From Pseudocoprococcus catus (lineage in GTDB: Bacteria; Bacillota; Clostridia; Lachnospirales; Lachnospiraceae): 64,000 bases of DNA. The notes under the pieces were generated by a model that was given only the letters and a program-made list of their open reading frames with translations, did not search any database and had not been told where the DNA came from. The stretch lies in contig NZ_LR698973.1 of the NCBI RefSeq assembly GCF_902381825.1, forward strand, positions 1,695,358-1,759,357, written 5' to 3'. Below are positions 17,678 through 25,774 of this stretch, one piece after another. A program made the position numbers and the translations under genes. Numbering within the stretch: position 1 is the first letter of the stretch; each line of letters begins with the position of its first letter.

Positions 17678-17720
17678 AAAAAAGAGGCCGGTAAATGGAG
17701 TGGATAACATTTGCCGACCC
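17678..17720 (-). terminator. Terminator of the minus-strand regulator gene
   Basis: Read on the minus strand: an imperfect stem (GGTCGGCAAATG with CATTTACCGGCC) followed by a run of six T. It lies between the converging ppk and regulator genes. Confidence 0.65.
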
Positions 17721-17734
17721 TTTATGGCGTAGTT

Positions 17735-19216
17735 TTATTCTTCGATGGAGAGCATTCGGTCAATCATTATGCCGTATTTCTCATAGAATCTGAAGACATC
17801 TTCTGATCCGTAAACATTGCAGAGCGAAGAAGACTGAAGTTCAGAGAAATACTGACTGATGCCGCCAATCAAAGTTTCGTTCTGCATGGTGTAGAAACTT
17901 GGTCCCAGATGTGTACGTGCGTCATAGTGTTCCATATTCTTCAGGAAAAGCTTGCGCTTGTTGTTATAAACAGACATCTGGAAAAGATGTTCTGAGTTGG
18001 GGATGCATTCATCATCAATAATGAAAAAGCGTATATTCGGATTTTTCTGTACCAGATCAAGCACATGCTGGATATGCTTCTTTCGTTCCTCAACAGACAT
18101 GTGATAAACGACATCTGCAAAATAAATCGTCCCATCGGTAATATAGCGTATGAGGTTGGTTTTCAGGAGGTAGAAATCAATTGCTCCTTTTTCAAAAATC
18201 TCTTCCCATGTGATGCCGAGATGTGCAACGAGCTGAGCCATGCTTTCATCAAAACCCTGATCGCGGGCAGCCTGGATCAATCTTGGATTGATCTCCGGCG
18301 GAAGAAGAAATTCAAAACCCTTTGCCACCATAATCTGAAAAGCGTTGTGTGCATAAAATTCTGTCCGGTAGCCGTTATAAAAAAGTTCTTCGGAATCGGA
18401 GGAATGGATCATCAGCCGGCTCAAAGTGAATTCTGAATTCACTTTCTGGTAAAGACTATTGACCTGCGCAGTATCTGTAATGATATGTGCGATGCTGATA
18501 CGGTAGTCCTTGTCAAGAGCGCACTGCACAGCAATGCAGTTCTTGACAATAAACAGATTCATATAGTCCATGCATGTGTTCTCATAGAAATCAAAACTGA
18601 TATCGTTATAATGATTCAGGAAATAGTACAACTGAGGAATATAGCTGTTGTTCTTGCAATGGCCTCCGAGATTGATTCCCATCTTGATATGAACGGGATT
18701 GGTATAATAGGCCTGACGGCCGGTCTCATAGGAAAGATCTGTAAGGAATCCGCATATATCCATTGTGCAGAGTATCTGACATGGTTCGTTCAGCTGATGC
18801 AGCAGCTGAGGCAGTTCAGTCACAAAAAAGTTCTTAATATCAAGTTGCCAGAGAAGCATGCGTTGGGATGAGAGTCCGGCAAGTTGTGCGTTTTCAGATG
18901 TATTATCGTAGGAGCGTTTATACGCATCCTTCAGAAGCCGAAAGATGGTCGATGAGAGCGATGATTCATCATATGGTCCGGAAGCATTGAATTCCGCAGC
19001 GAAAAGAGTAGCCTCTTCCTGGATAATAATTTCCCGTGCAAAAACGTCTGCAAGACATTTGTTGACATTAGGGGCGGCTTTGGCAGCAGGCAGTTTGCCT
19101 TTGTTGCACCATTTGCTGATATAAGATGTGTCATAACCTACGATCTCGGCAAGATTTGTTAACTTAATATTAGTAAAGCGAATCAGCTTTTTTAACAAAG
19201 TGCCATAGGCGTTCAT
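17735..19216 (-). CDS. Helix-turn-helix protein with long C-terminal domain, unknown role
   Basis: 493 residues from the ATG with GGGAGGTATGCACA upstream. The N-terminal ~50 residues look like an HTH of the Xre type: LAEIVGYDTSYISKWCNKG, where YDTSYISKW is the recognition helix. The remaining ~430 residues have no motif I recognise; they are rich in aromatic residues (repeated FYE, YYF, NHYNDISFDFYE) and may form a ligand-sensing domain. It is convergent with ppk and divergent from citrate synthase, with its own promoter overlapping a palindrome. A regulatory role is likely, but the target is unknown. Confidence 0.75.
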   Translation of the reverse strand: MNAYGTLLKKLIRFTNIKLTNLAEIVGYDTSYISKWCNKGKLPAAKAAPNVNKCLADVFAREIIIQEEATLFAAEFNASGPYDESSLSSTIFRLLKDAYKRSYDNTSENAQLAGLSSQRMLLWQLDIKNFFVTELPQLLHQLNEPCQILCTMDICGFLTDLSYETGRQAYYTNPVHIKMGINLGGHCKNNSYIPQLYYFLNHYNDISFDFYENTCMDYMNLFIVKNCIAVQCALDKDYRISIAHIITDTAQVNSLYQKVNSEFTLSRLMIHSSDSEELFYNGYRTEFYAHNAFQIMVAKGFEFLLPPEINPRLIQAARDQGFDESMAQLVAHLGITWEEIFEKGAIDFYLLKTNLIRYITDGTIYFADVVYHMSVEERKKHIQHVLDLVQKNPNIRFFIIDDECIPNSEHLFQMSVYNNKRKLFLKNMEHYDARTHLGPSFYTMQNETLIGGISQYFSELQSSSLCNVYGSEDVFRFYEKYGIMIDRMLSIEE

Positions 19217-19250
19217 TGTGCATACCTCCCTCTTGGTTATTCTAATATCT

Positions 19251-19279
19251 AGTATAACACCTAAAAATTGAATTTTCAA
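19251..19279 (-). promoter_or_regulatory. Promoter of the minus-strand regulator with overlapping palindrome
   Basis: Minus strand: TTGAAA (19279-19274), a 17-base spacer, TATACT (19256-19251). The palindrome TTGAATTTTCAA (19268-19279) covers the -35 element, and related AATTGAA copies follow at about 19284, suggesting autoregulation. Confidence 0.6.
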
Positions 19280-19584
19280 TCAAAATTGAATAATATTGAT
19301 TCATCTTTGACTGGGATGAAGAAAAAAGACGAAAGCAATGTCTGCTTGATTTCATTCCTATATGTCGAAAAATTAGTTAAAATATAGACATCTGATAAAG
19401 GTAATTGTCAGAGCTTGATGTGCGGTATATTTGAACGGAGAACCGTACAGTTGATGATTCTGATTCTACCAAATACGGATCATCACATGGACTGAATATT
19501 TTTGAAATAACATATGAGAAGTCTCCTCCTTAACCCTACCACAACATTAGAAGAAGATTTGAATAGTAAGTTTCTGATTTATTC
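19280..19584. other. Gene-free part of the divergent intergenic region
   Basis: No credible protein gene is seen on either strand. The stretch is AT-rich and lies between the regulator promoter and a strong terminator-like hairpin, so it could encode a short untranslated RNA, but I find no convincing promoter for one. Confidence 0.4.
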
Positions 19585-19642
19585 ACAAAAAAACCTTCCA
19601 TATTATTGCTTTATGGGCGCAATAATATGGAAGGTTTTTTGT
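19585..19642. terminator. Long bidirectional terminator-type hairpin with no assigned gene
   Basis: About 24 paired bases: 19585-19609 with 19619-19642, one bulged base, a 9-base loop, and A/T tracts on the two outer ends so that either strand would give a stem followed by T. It lies upstream of the predicted citrate synthase promoter, so it does not end any annotated gene. Confidence 0.75.
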
Positions 19643-19731
19643 TATACAGCAATTACCGCCTGTATGTAAATAAATTTTTTATAAAATGTCAAAAAAAATT
19701 ATGAAATATCATAAAGAAAATAGACATTGCG

Positions 19732-19759
19732 TTGACTTTTGAAAATCATTCGCTATAAT
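19732..19759 (+). promoter_or_regulatory. Promoter of the citrate synthase gene
   Basis: TTGACT (19732-19737), a 16-base spacer, TATAAT (19754-19759). The predicted start near 19766 gives a leader of about 45 bases. Confidence 0.75.
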
Positions 19760-19810
19760 TAAACAATAAATCTAATTTACATCATGAATGACTGGAAGGA
19801 GGACACGTTT

Positions 19811-21220
19811 GTGGATAATATGAATCACTTATTATTTGATTTTTTAGATAAGCATGCGGATATGTATGAGGGAAAAGATGCGATTAATCCGGAATTGTAT
19901 GATCTATATAAGGTAAAGCGTGGTTTGAGAGACAAGAATGGCAATGGTGTTGTAGCGGGACTGACAACGATTTCGACCATTGAGGCTTTTGATATCAGTG
20001 GAGATCAGAAAGTTCCCTGCGATGGGCGCTTGTACTACAGAGGATACGATGTGAGGGAACTGGTTTCGGGAACGGTAAGAGAGAAACGTTTCGGCTTTGA
20101 GGAAGCTGCGTATCTGCTGATGTTTGGCTGTCTTCCGGACAGGAGAGAACTGAAACAGTTTTGTGATGTGCTGGGGAGTATGAGAACACTTCCAACGAAT
20201 TTTGTGCGTGATGTTATTATGAAGGCACCAAGCCGTGATATCATGAATTCTCTGATGAAGAGTATTCTGACCCTGGCATCTTATGACAGTCGTGTCAACG
20301 ACCTGAGTGAAGTGAATGTACTCAGACAGTGTATGATGCTTATCAGTGAAGTACCGATGATGGCTGTTTACGGTTATCATGCCTATAATCATTACGAATG
20401 CGAAGAGAGTATGTATATTCATCGGCCGTCTCCGGAGCTGTCAACTGCTGAGAATATTCTCATGATGCTCAGGCCGGATAAGAAGTATACAGAACTGGAG
20501 GCGCGTGTACTGGATGTGGCTTTGATGCTGCACATGGAACATGGTGGCGGTAATAATTCCACATTCACAACGCATGTTGTTACTTCATCCGGGTCTGATA
20601 CATACTCGGTTATGGCGGCAGCCCTGGCTTCCCTGAAGGGACCGAAACACGGTGGGGCCAACATCAAGGTTATGGAGATGATGGATGACTTGAGAGCCAA
20701 TGTCAGCGACACGAAGGATGAGGAGAAGATCAGAAAATATCTTGACCAACTGGTAGACAAACAGGCTTTTGACAAGAAAGGACTGATCTACGGCATGGGT
20801 CATGCCGTTTATTCACTGTCTGATCCGAGAGCCGTTGTATTCAAAAGTTTTGTTGAAAGCCTTGCGAAGGAAAAGGGCAGAATGGATGATTACCATCTGT
20901 ATACCACAATAGAACGTCTGGCTCCGGAGGTTATTGCTGAGAAGAGAAAAATTTATAAAGGTGTCAGTGCCAATGTGGATTTTTACAGCGGATTTGTGTA
21001 CAGCATGCTTGGTATTCCGGTGGAATTATTCACACCAATTTTTGCAATGGCAAGAGTTGTGGGCTGGAGCGCCCATCGTATGGAAGAGCTGGTGAATGCG
21101 GATAAGATTATTCGTCCGGCTTACAAGAGTGTTGCAGAAAAACGTATTTATCAGCCAATCGATAAAAGACAGGAGCGAGAGCTGGCCGGGGGAAATTATC
21201 GTAAGATCGAAGAAAAATAA
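19811..21220 (+). CDS. gltA: Citrate synthase
   Basis: 469 residues from a GTG with AAGGAGGACACGTTT upstream; the earlier ATG at 19784 lacks a ribosome site. The catalytic set is intact: His in HGGGNNSTF (about residue 244), His in GMGHAVY (about 331) and Asp in NVDFYSG (about 390), with RPAYKS near the end for CoA binding. It condenses acetyl-CoA and oxaloacetate, in anaerobes mainly to make 2-oxoglutarate for glutamate. No aconitase or isocitrate dehydrogenase gene is adjacent. It has its own promoter and terminator, so it is monocistronic. Confidence 0.95.
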   Translation: MDNMNHLLFDFLDKHADMYEGKDAINPELYDLYKVKRGLRDKNGNGVVAGLTTISTIEAFDISGDQKVPCDGRLYYRGYDVRELVSGTVREKRFGFEEAAYLLMFGCLPDRRELKQFCDVLGSMRTLPTNFVRDVIMKAPSRDIMNSLMKSILTLASYDSRVNDLSEVNVLRQCMMLISEVPMMAVYGYHAYNHYECEESMYIHRPSPELSTAENILMMLRPDKKYTELEARVLDVALMLHMEHGGGNNSTFTTHVVTSSGSDTYSVMAAALASLKGPKHGGANIKVMEMMDDLRANVSDTKDEEKIRKYLDQLVDKQAFDKKGLIYGMGHAVYSLSDPRAVVFKSFVESLAKEKGRMDDYHLYTTIERLAPEVIAEKRKIYKGVSANVDFYSGFVYSMLGIPVELFTPIFAMARVVGWSAHRMEELVNADKIIRPAYKSVAEKRIYQPIDKRQERELAGGNYRKIEEK

Positions 21221-21334
21221 TACAAAACAGGATTGTACTCAATTTAGTACAATTTCAAAAAATGCATAACAGAATCACAAAAATATAATAACAAAAATAC
21301 ATTTTAATAAGTAGAAACACGATACATGTATGTT

Positions 21335-21376
21335 AAAAAATATCATACCCATTTTCAATGAGTATGATATTTTTTT
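21335..21376 (+). terminator. Intrinsic terminator of citrate synthase
   Basis: ATATCATAC and GTATGATAT arms (within 21335-21348 and 21362-21375) close an inner CATT/AATG helix, followed by T. The rest of the 347-base gap, 21377-21505, is very AT-rich and shows no gene. Confidence 0.85.
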
Positions 21377-21505
21377 AGTTGCATGCAAAATTTCTATTAT
21401 ATATCTTTGCCATATCTTAAAAATATACCAAAAATGTTAAATAAATAACAAATAAATAAATCGAAAATAAATTACAACCAAATGTTTTGTGGGATTTAAT
21501 ACTTA

Positions 21506-21535
21506 TAGACAATAAAAAATAGAATATGTTATAAT
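21506..21535 (+). promoter_or_regulatory. Promoter of the Mrp/Mbh-type antiporter operon
   Basis: TAGACA (21506-21511), an 18-base spacer, TATAAT (21530-21535), about 26 bases upstream of the first gene's ribosome site. Confidence 0.65.
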
Positions 21536-21567
21536 TATTGCATAAAAAGTATGAGAAGAGGTTGCGT

Positions 21568-22026
21568 ATGTTTGTGTTATTCTTTTTGTTCTGGGTGATG
21601 CTCAACGGGCGGATAACAGTTGAGATTACTCTGTTCGGGTTGGTTATTTCAGCGGCTATGTATGTATTCGTATGCAAATTCACAGAATTCAGTTTCAGAA
21701 AGGATATGTGGATTGTAAGGAAACTGCCGTGGATCATTGGATATTGTTTCATTTTGATTAATGAGATTATTAAAGCCAACCTGACAATGATTCACTATCT
21801 GCTTTCACCGCAGATTCTTCCGGAGCCGGCCCTGGTGCGTTTTCATACGGATTTAAAGACCCGTACAGCACAGGTCCTTCTGGCAAATTCGATTACCCTG
21901 ACACCCGGCACGATCACTGTAGAGATGAAGGATGGCGAATACCTGATTCATTGTTATGACAAGACAATGGGAGAGGGTCTTGATTCATCTGTTTTTGTCT
22001 CTATGTTAAAGAAACTGGAGGAATGA
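21568..22026 (+). CDS. mnhE: Cation/H+ antiporter subunit MnhE/MbhA-type
   Basis: 152 residues from the ATG after GAAGAGGTTGCGT; a TTG 30 bases earlier would sit at the transcription start. Two or three N-terminal membrane helices are followed by a soluble domain with the family pattern ANSITLTPGTITVEM and IHCYDK. It is subunit E of Mrp antiporters (MbhA of the membrane hydrogenase). It is the first gene of a ten-gene operon and stops 1 base before mnhF. Confidence 0.92.
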   Translation: MFVLFFLFWVMLNGRITVEITLFGLVISAAMYVFVCKFTEFSFRKDMWIVRKLPWIIGYCFILINEIIKANLTMIHYLLSPQILPEPALVRFHTDLKTRTAQVLLANSITLTPGTITVEMKDGEYLIHCYDKTMGEGLDSSVFVSMLKKLEE

Positions 22027-22027
22027 A

Positions 22028-22351
22028 ATGGACGCTGCATTTAAATCATTTTTTCTTGTATGTATTATTGTCCTGGCAGTCCTGACATTTTTCTGTCTGG
22101 TCAGAACCATCAAAGGACCACGTCTTGTTGACCGCATTGTCGGAACGAATATGATCGGAACGATGACAATTGCCATTATTGCACTTCTTGCAGCTTATCT
22201 GAATGAGAGCAGTATTCTGGATATTTGTCTGATCTATGCAATTATGAGTTTTGTGGCTGTCATTGTACTGACAAAGATTTATATTGGTATTTATAATGAG
22301 AAAAAGAGTAGACAGAGCAGAATAGAGGAGGAGAGTCAGGATGAATATTAG
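22028..22351 (+). CDS. mnhF: Cation/H+ antiporter subunit MnhF/MbhB-type
   Basis: 107 residues with three membrane helices. The family pattern RTIKGPRLVDRIVGTNMIGT sits in the first loop and ESSILDICLIYAIMSFVAVI in the third helix. TGGAGGAATGAA precedes the ATG. The last 11 bases overlap mnhG. The charged C-terminal tail should be cytoplasmic. Confidence 0.93.
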   Translation: MDAAFKSFFLVCIIVLAVLTFFCLVRTIKGPRLVDRIVGTNMIGTMTIAIIALLAAYLNESSILDICLIYAIMSFVAVIVLTKIYIGIYNEKKSRQSRIEEESQDEY

Positions 22352-22667
22352 TCTGATTCGTTTTATCATCGCGGCTGTGTTGATCATGATCGGGATATTG
22401 ATCATGGTGATACAGACTTTTGGTGTATTTAAGCTGAACTATGCATTGAATCGTATGCATGCTGCAGCAATGGGAGATTCACTGGGAATCATGATGATCG
22501 TTCTGGGCATGATGGTGATATACGGTATTTCCTTTGCTTCTTTGAAGCTTTTGACTGTACTTGTTGTTTTCTGGTTTGCATCACCGGTATGCAGCCATTT
22601 ACTGGCCAAGCTTGAAGTCAGCACGAATGAACAGATTGAGGATGAATGTGAGGTGCCGAAAGAATGA
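22341..22667 (+). CDS. mnhG: Cation/H+ antiporter subunit MnhG/MbhC-type
   Basis: 108 residues, three membrane helices, with the subunit G pattern FGVFKLNYALNRMHAAAMGDSLG-like across helices 1-2 and PVCSHLLAKLE near the end. AGAGGAGGAGAG precedes the ATG. It overlaps both neighbours by a few bases, as expected for translationally coupled subunits of one complex. Confidence 0.92.
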   Translation: MNISLIRFIIAAVLIMIGILIMVIQTFGVFKLNYALNRMHAAAMGDSLGIMMIVLGMMVIYGISFASLKLLTVLVVFWFASPVCSHLLAKLEVSTNEQIEDECEVPKE

Positions 22668-22927
22668 CTGGTTTGAGAATATTATTGCTTGTGCTGCTGA
22701 TCATCTGTACTATCGCAGTGAGCTTTTCAAAAAATCTGCTGGTTTCTGTTGTTATTTATATGGCATTTAGTTTGGTTATGTCGATTATATGGCTTATTCT
22801 GGAGTCTCCTGACCTGGCGATTACAGAAGCCGCTGTAGGCGCCGGCGTTACAAGTATCCTTTTCTTTGTAACTCTTAAGAAGATACGTTCTATACGAACG
22901 ACGGCAGAGGAGGACATTGATGAGTAA
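22664..22927 (+). CDS. MbhD-type antiporter subunit (DUF4040)
   Basis: 87 residues, three membrane helices, including SPDLAITEAAVGAGVTSILFFVTLKKI, the signature of the MbhD/MrpA C-terminal domain (ITEA-VGAG). In Bacillus-type Mrp this domain is part of the large MrpA; here it is a separate gene, as in archaeal Mbh operons. It overlaps mnhG by 4 bases and the next gene by 8. Confidence 0.9.
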   Translation: MTGLRILLLVLLIICTIAVSFSKNLLVSVVIYMAFSLVMSIIWLILESPDLAITEAAVGAGVTSILFFVTLKKIRSIRTTAEEDIDE

Positions 22928-23894
22928 GAAGAATCCGAATTATCGTAATAGTTTCGCCGATAAGTTTACCCGTTGGGTAAAGGGTGATTATGATCCAATT
23001 GCGGGTCAGATGGAGATGAATGCACCGGATAAGGAAGTCTTTGGTGATGAGAGAATCCGTTACGTGCATTTACATATTGTCAAATCCAACAACTACAGTG
23101 AGCGTATGTTTGAGGAAGGGCTTGCCAAGAATGTCAGAAGGTTTACAGGCCTTTATAAGGTTTTTGGTGCAATTGTGGCAATCTTTATTGCCTGTCTGCT
23201 TCTTTGGACGGTAAGTTACCTGCCGAAGTTTGGTGATCCGAACGCTCCGGAGAATAACGAAGTCGCAACCCGTTATATAGAGCAAGGATTAAGTGAAACC
23301 GGCGCTGTCAACATTGTAACCGGTATGATTCTTGATTACAGAGCGTTCGATACATTCGGTGAGTCCTGTGTATTGTTTGTTGCTTCATGTTGTGTATTGA
23401 TTCTTTTAAGAGTGGACAAGGATGAGGATCCTGAGTCAAGAGCTATTGAAGATATGAATGACAGACATTACGAGCCGAGAAATGATACGATTCTGCAGAA
23501 AGTGGCTAATTTCCTGGTACCACTGATGATTGTCTTTGGTATCTATGTGGTACTTAACGGTCATATTTCACCGGGTGGCGGTTTCTCAGGCGGTGCGATC
23601 ATCGGTTCAGGATTAATTCTGTATCTGACAGCCTATGGATTTGAGAAAACACAGCGTTTTATGAATGAGAAGGTTGTTAAGGCGCTGACCGTGGGCGCAC
23701 TGACATTTTATTGTTTTGCAAAAAGTTATTCATTTTATACAGGTGCGAATCACCTGCACAGCATTATTACACCGGGAACGCCGGGCAATATTCTCAGTGC
23801 TGGCCTGATTGTATACCTTAACATCTGCGTCGGCATTGTTGTTGCATGCACGATGTATTCATTTTATACACTGTTCAGAAAGGGAGGAATTTGA
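22920..23894 (+). CDS. MbhE-MnhB fusion antiporter subunit
   Basis: 324 residues from the ATG overlapping the end of the MbhD-like gene. The first ~75 residues are a charged cytoplasmic extension. An MbhE-type segment follows (LPKFGDPNAPENNE, NIVTGMILDYRAFDTFGE). The C-terminal half is MnhB, with VVLNGHISPGGGFSGGA and several helices. Separate MbhE and MnhB/MbhF proteins are joined here, which is common in clostridial versions. The N-terminal extension is not part of either known domain. Confidence 0.88.
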   Translation: MSKKNPNYRNSFADKFTRWVKGDYDPIAGQMEMNAPDKEVFGDERIRYVHLHIVKSNNYSERMFEEGLAKNVRRFTGLYKVFGAIVAIFIACLLLWTVSYLPKFGDPNAPENNEVATRYIEQGLSETGAVNIVTGMILDYRAFDTFGESCVLFVASCCVLILLRVDKDEDPESRAIEDMNDRHYEPRNDTILQKVANFLVPLMIVFGIYVVLNGHISPGGGFSGGAIIGSGLILYLTAYGFEKTQRFMNEKVVKALTVGALTFYCFAKSYSFYTGANHLHSIITPGTPGNILSAGLIVYLNICVGIVVACTMYSFYTLFRKGGI

Positions 23895-23895
23895 T

Positions 23896-24267
23896 ATGGG
23901 CTCATTTGCGACCAATTATGAAGAAATCGCAGCGGTTCTTCTTTTTGTTATTGGCATGAGTAATCTTGTTTTCCAACCGAATCTGCTCAAGAAAATTATC
24001 GGACTCGATATCATGGATTCTGCTGTTTACCTTTTCCTTGCAGCCAAAGGCTATATTGAAGGACGAACAGCGCCAATCGTTGTTGATGGTATTCTGGATG
24101 CCAGTCATTATATCAACCCTGTTCCGGCAGGTCTGGTACTTACAGGAATTGTTGTATCTGTCAGTGTCAGTGCGTTGATGATGGCGTTGACTGTCTGTCT
24201 TTACAGAGAATACCATACCCTTAACATCGATGAGATTATGATGAAGCTCAGAAAGGAGGAAGACTAA
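23896..24267 (+). CDS. mnhC: Cation/H+ antiporter subunit MnhC (NuoK-like)
   Basis: 123 residues, three helices, from an ATG with AGGGAGGAATTTGAT upstream; an earlier in-frame ATG lies inside the previous gene. Family patterns: GLDIMDSAVYLFLAA in helix 2 and NPVPAGLVLTGIVVSVS in helix 3. It corresponds to NuoK of complex I. It abuts the next gene with no gap. Confidence 0.93.
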   Translation: MGSFATNYEEIAAVLLFVIGMSNLVFQPNLLKKIIGLDIMDSAVYLFLAAKGYIEGRTAPIVVDGILDASHYINPVPAGLVLTGIVVSVSVSALMMALTVCLYREYHTLNIDEIMMKLRKEED

Positions 24268-25761
24268 ATGGCTTTTGTCCAGAATTTTCCGTTTTTCTGC
24301 ATTATTTTGTCGATGTTTTCAGCTATCATTTCATTTGTAATGAATGGCAGGGTCGCAAAGTATATTCATGTGGCGATGGTCACTGCAGTATTGATCCTTT
24401 CACTGGCAACGCTTTCCTTTGTGGTTGGAACCGGTGAAAGCTACACCTTTATGATGGGTCATTTTCCAGCACCATGGGGCAATGAGATCCGTATTGGTGA
24501 ACTGGAAGCACTGATGGCAGTATTTTTCAGCCTGATCATGATGCTGTCCGTTTTCGGCGGCATGGCTCATATTGACAGAGAAGTACAGGATTCCAAGAAG
24601 AACCTTTTCTACATTCTTCTGGATCTTTTGATGGCTTCACTTCTTGCGTTGATCTATACTAATGACCTTTTCACGGCATATGTTTTTATCGAAATTAATA
24701 CAATTGCTGCCTGCGGTCTGATTATGATCAAGAAGCAGGGAAGAACCTATGTGTCTGCCCTCAGATATATGATTATGAGTCTTGTGGGTTCGGGCCTTTT
24801 CCTGATCGGTCTGACACTTCTTTACAGTATTACCGGACATCTGCTTATGTCCCCGGCTAAGGAAGTACTGGAACAGATCGTTGCCGTACACAGCTATCAA
24901 GTGCCGCTGATGGTTATTATTATTCTTGTAACGGTTGGTCTTGGTATTAAGAGTGGTCTTTATCCGTTTCATACATGGATTCCGGATGCCTATGGCTATA
25001 CAACACCGTCTGCCAGTGCGGTTTTATCTTCACTGGTATCTAAAGGATATATTTTCCTTCTGATCAAGATTTTCTACAGAGTACTTGATTTTGATTCGGT
25101 CATCAGCAGCCATATGGTCAACATTCTGTTTGTTTTTGGTGTGGTCGGAATGATTATGGGTTCTGTGGCAGCAATCAAGGAGAAAAATATCCGAAGAATG
25201 ACGGCGTATTCCTCAGTAGCTCAGATTGGCTATATTTATATGGGTATTGGTCTTGGAACGACAGCCGGTGTTGTGGCTGCACTGTTTCATATCATTTCCC
25301 ATGGCGCCATGAAGTCTCTGCTGTTTATCAGTATTTCAGGATTGACGGAAGTGTCGGATGGACGCTCAGATTATCTTTCGTTGAGAGGCGCGGGACTGCG
25401 CAATAAGGTTGCAGGTGCAGCTTTTACAGTGGGTTCACTTTCTATGATCGGTATGCCGCTGCTGACAGGTTTCATATCAAAATATTTATTTGCCGCTGCT
25501 GCAACAACAGCCGGTAGTAAAATGATCACAGCATGGGTTGTGCTGGCAATCAGTACCGTGCTGAACACCATGTATTTTATGCGTACGGTATTGACACTTT
25601 ACAGACCTGTACCGGAGGAAACACATAAAGCATATACGGTTGAGAAGTCCAGGATTGAGACAGCAGCGATTATTGGAATGATTCTTTTGAATATCGGGCT
25701 GGGTGTTGCATCACAGCCTGTGATTAAGGTAATAGAAGCCGGCCTTGCAATGTTTGGCTGA
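24268..25761 (+). CDS. Antiporter-like membrane subunit 1 (MnhD/NuoN type)
   Basis: 497 residues, about 14 membrane helices, Proton_antipo_M family. Ion-path residues are visible: Glu in YVFIEINTIAACG (helix 5 type) and Lys in GLGIKSGLYPFHTWIPDA (helix 7 type), with the HTWIPDAYGYTTPSAS half-helix break. It is the first of four such subunits in this operon. Exactly which cation is exchanged cannot be read from the sequence. Confidence 0.9.
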   Translation: MAFVQNFPFFCIILSMFSAIISFVMNGRVAKYIHVAMVTAVLILSLATLSFVVGTGESYTFMMGHFPAPWGNEIRIGELEALMAVFFSLIMMLSVFGGMAHIDREVQDSKKNLFYILLDLLMASLLALIYTNDLFTAYVFIEINTIAACGLIMIKKQGRTYVSALRYMIMSLVGSGLFLIGLTLLYSITGHLLMSPAKEVLEQIVAVHSYQVPLMVIIILVTVGLGIKSGLYPFHTWIPDAYGYTTPSASAVLSSLVSKGYIFLLIKIFYRVLDFDSVISSHMVNILFVFGVVGMIMGSVAAIKEKNIRRMTAYSSVAQIGYIYMGIGLGTTAGVVAALFHIISHGAMKSLLFISISGLTEVSDGRSDYLSLRGAGLRNKVAGAAFTVGSLSMIGMPLLTGFISKYLFAAAATTAGSKMITAWVVLAISTVLNTMYFMRTVLTLYRPVPEETHKAYTVEKSRIETAAIIGMILLNIGLGVASQPVIKVIEAGLAMFG

Positions 25762-25774
25762 TAAGGAGGAAAAA

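Noticed and set aside
19466..19513. Minus-strand frame of 15 codons with a strong AAGGAGGAG site in the divergent region
   Set aside because: Too short to judge, no promoter seen, and the site could be chance in this AT-rich stretch.
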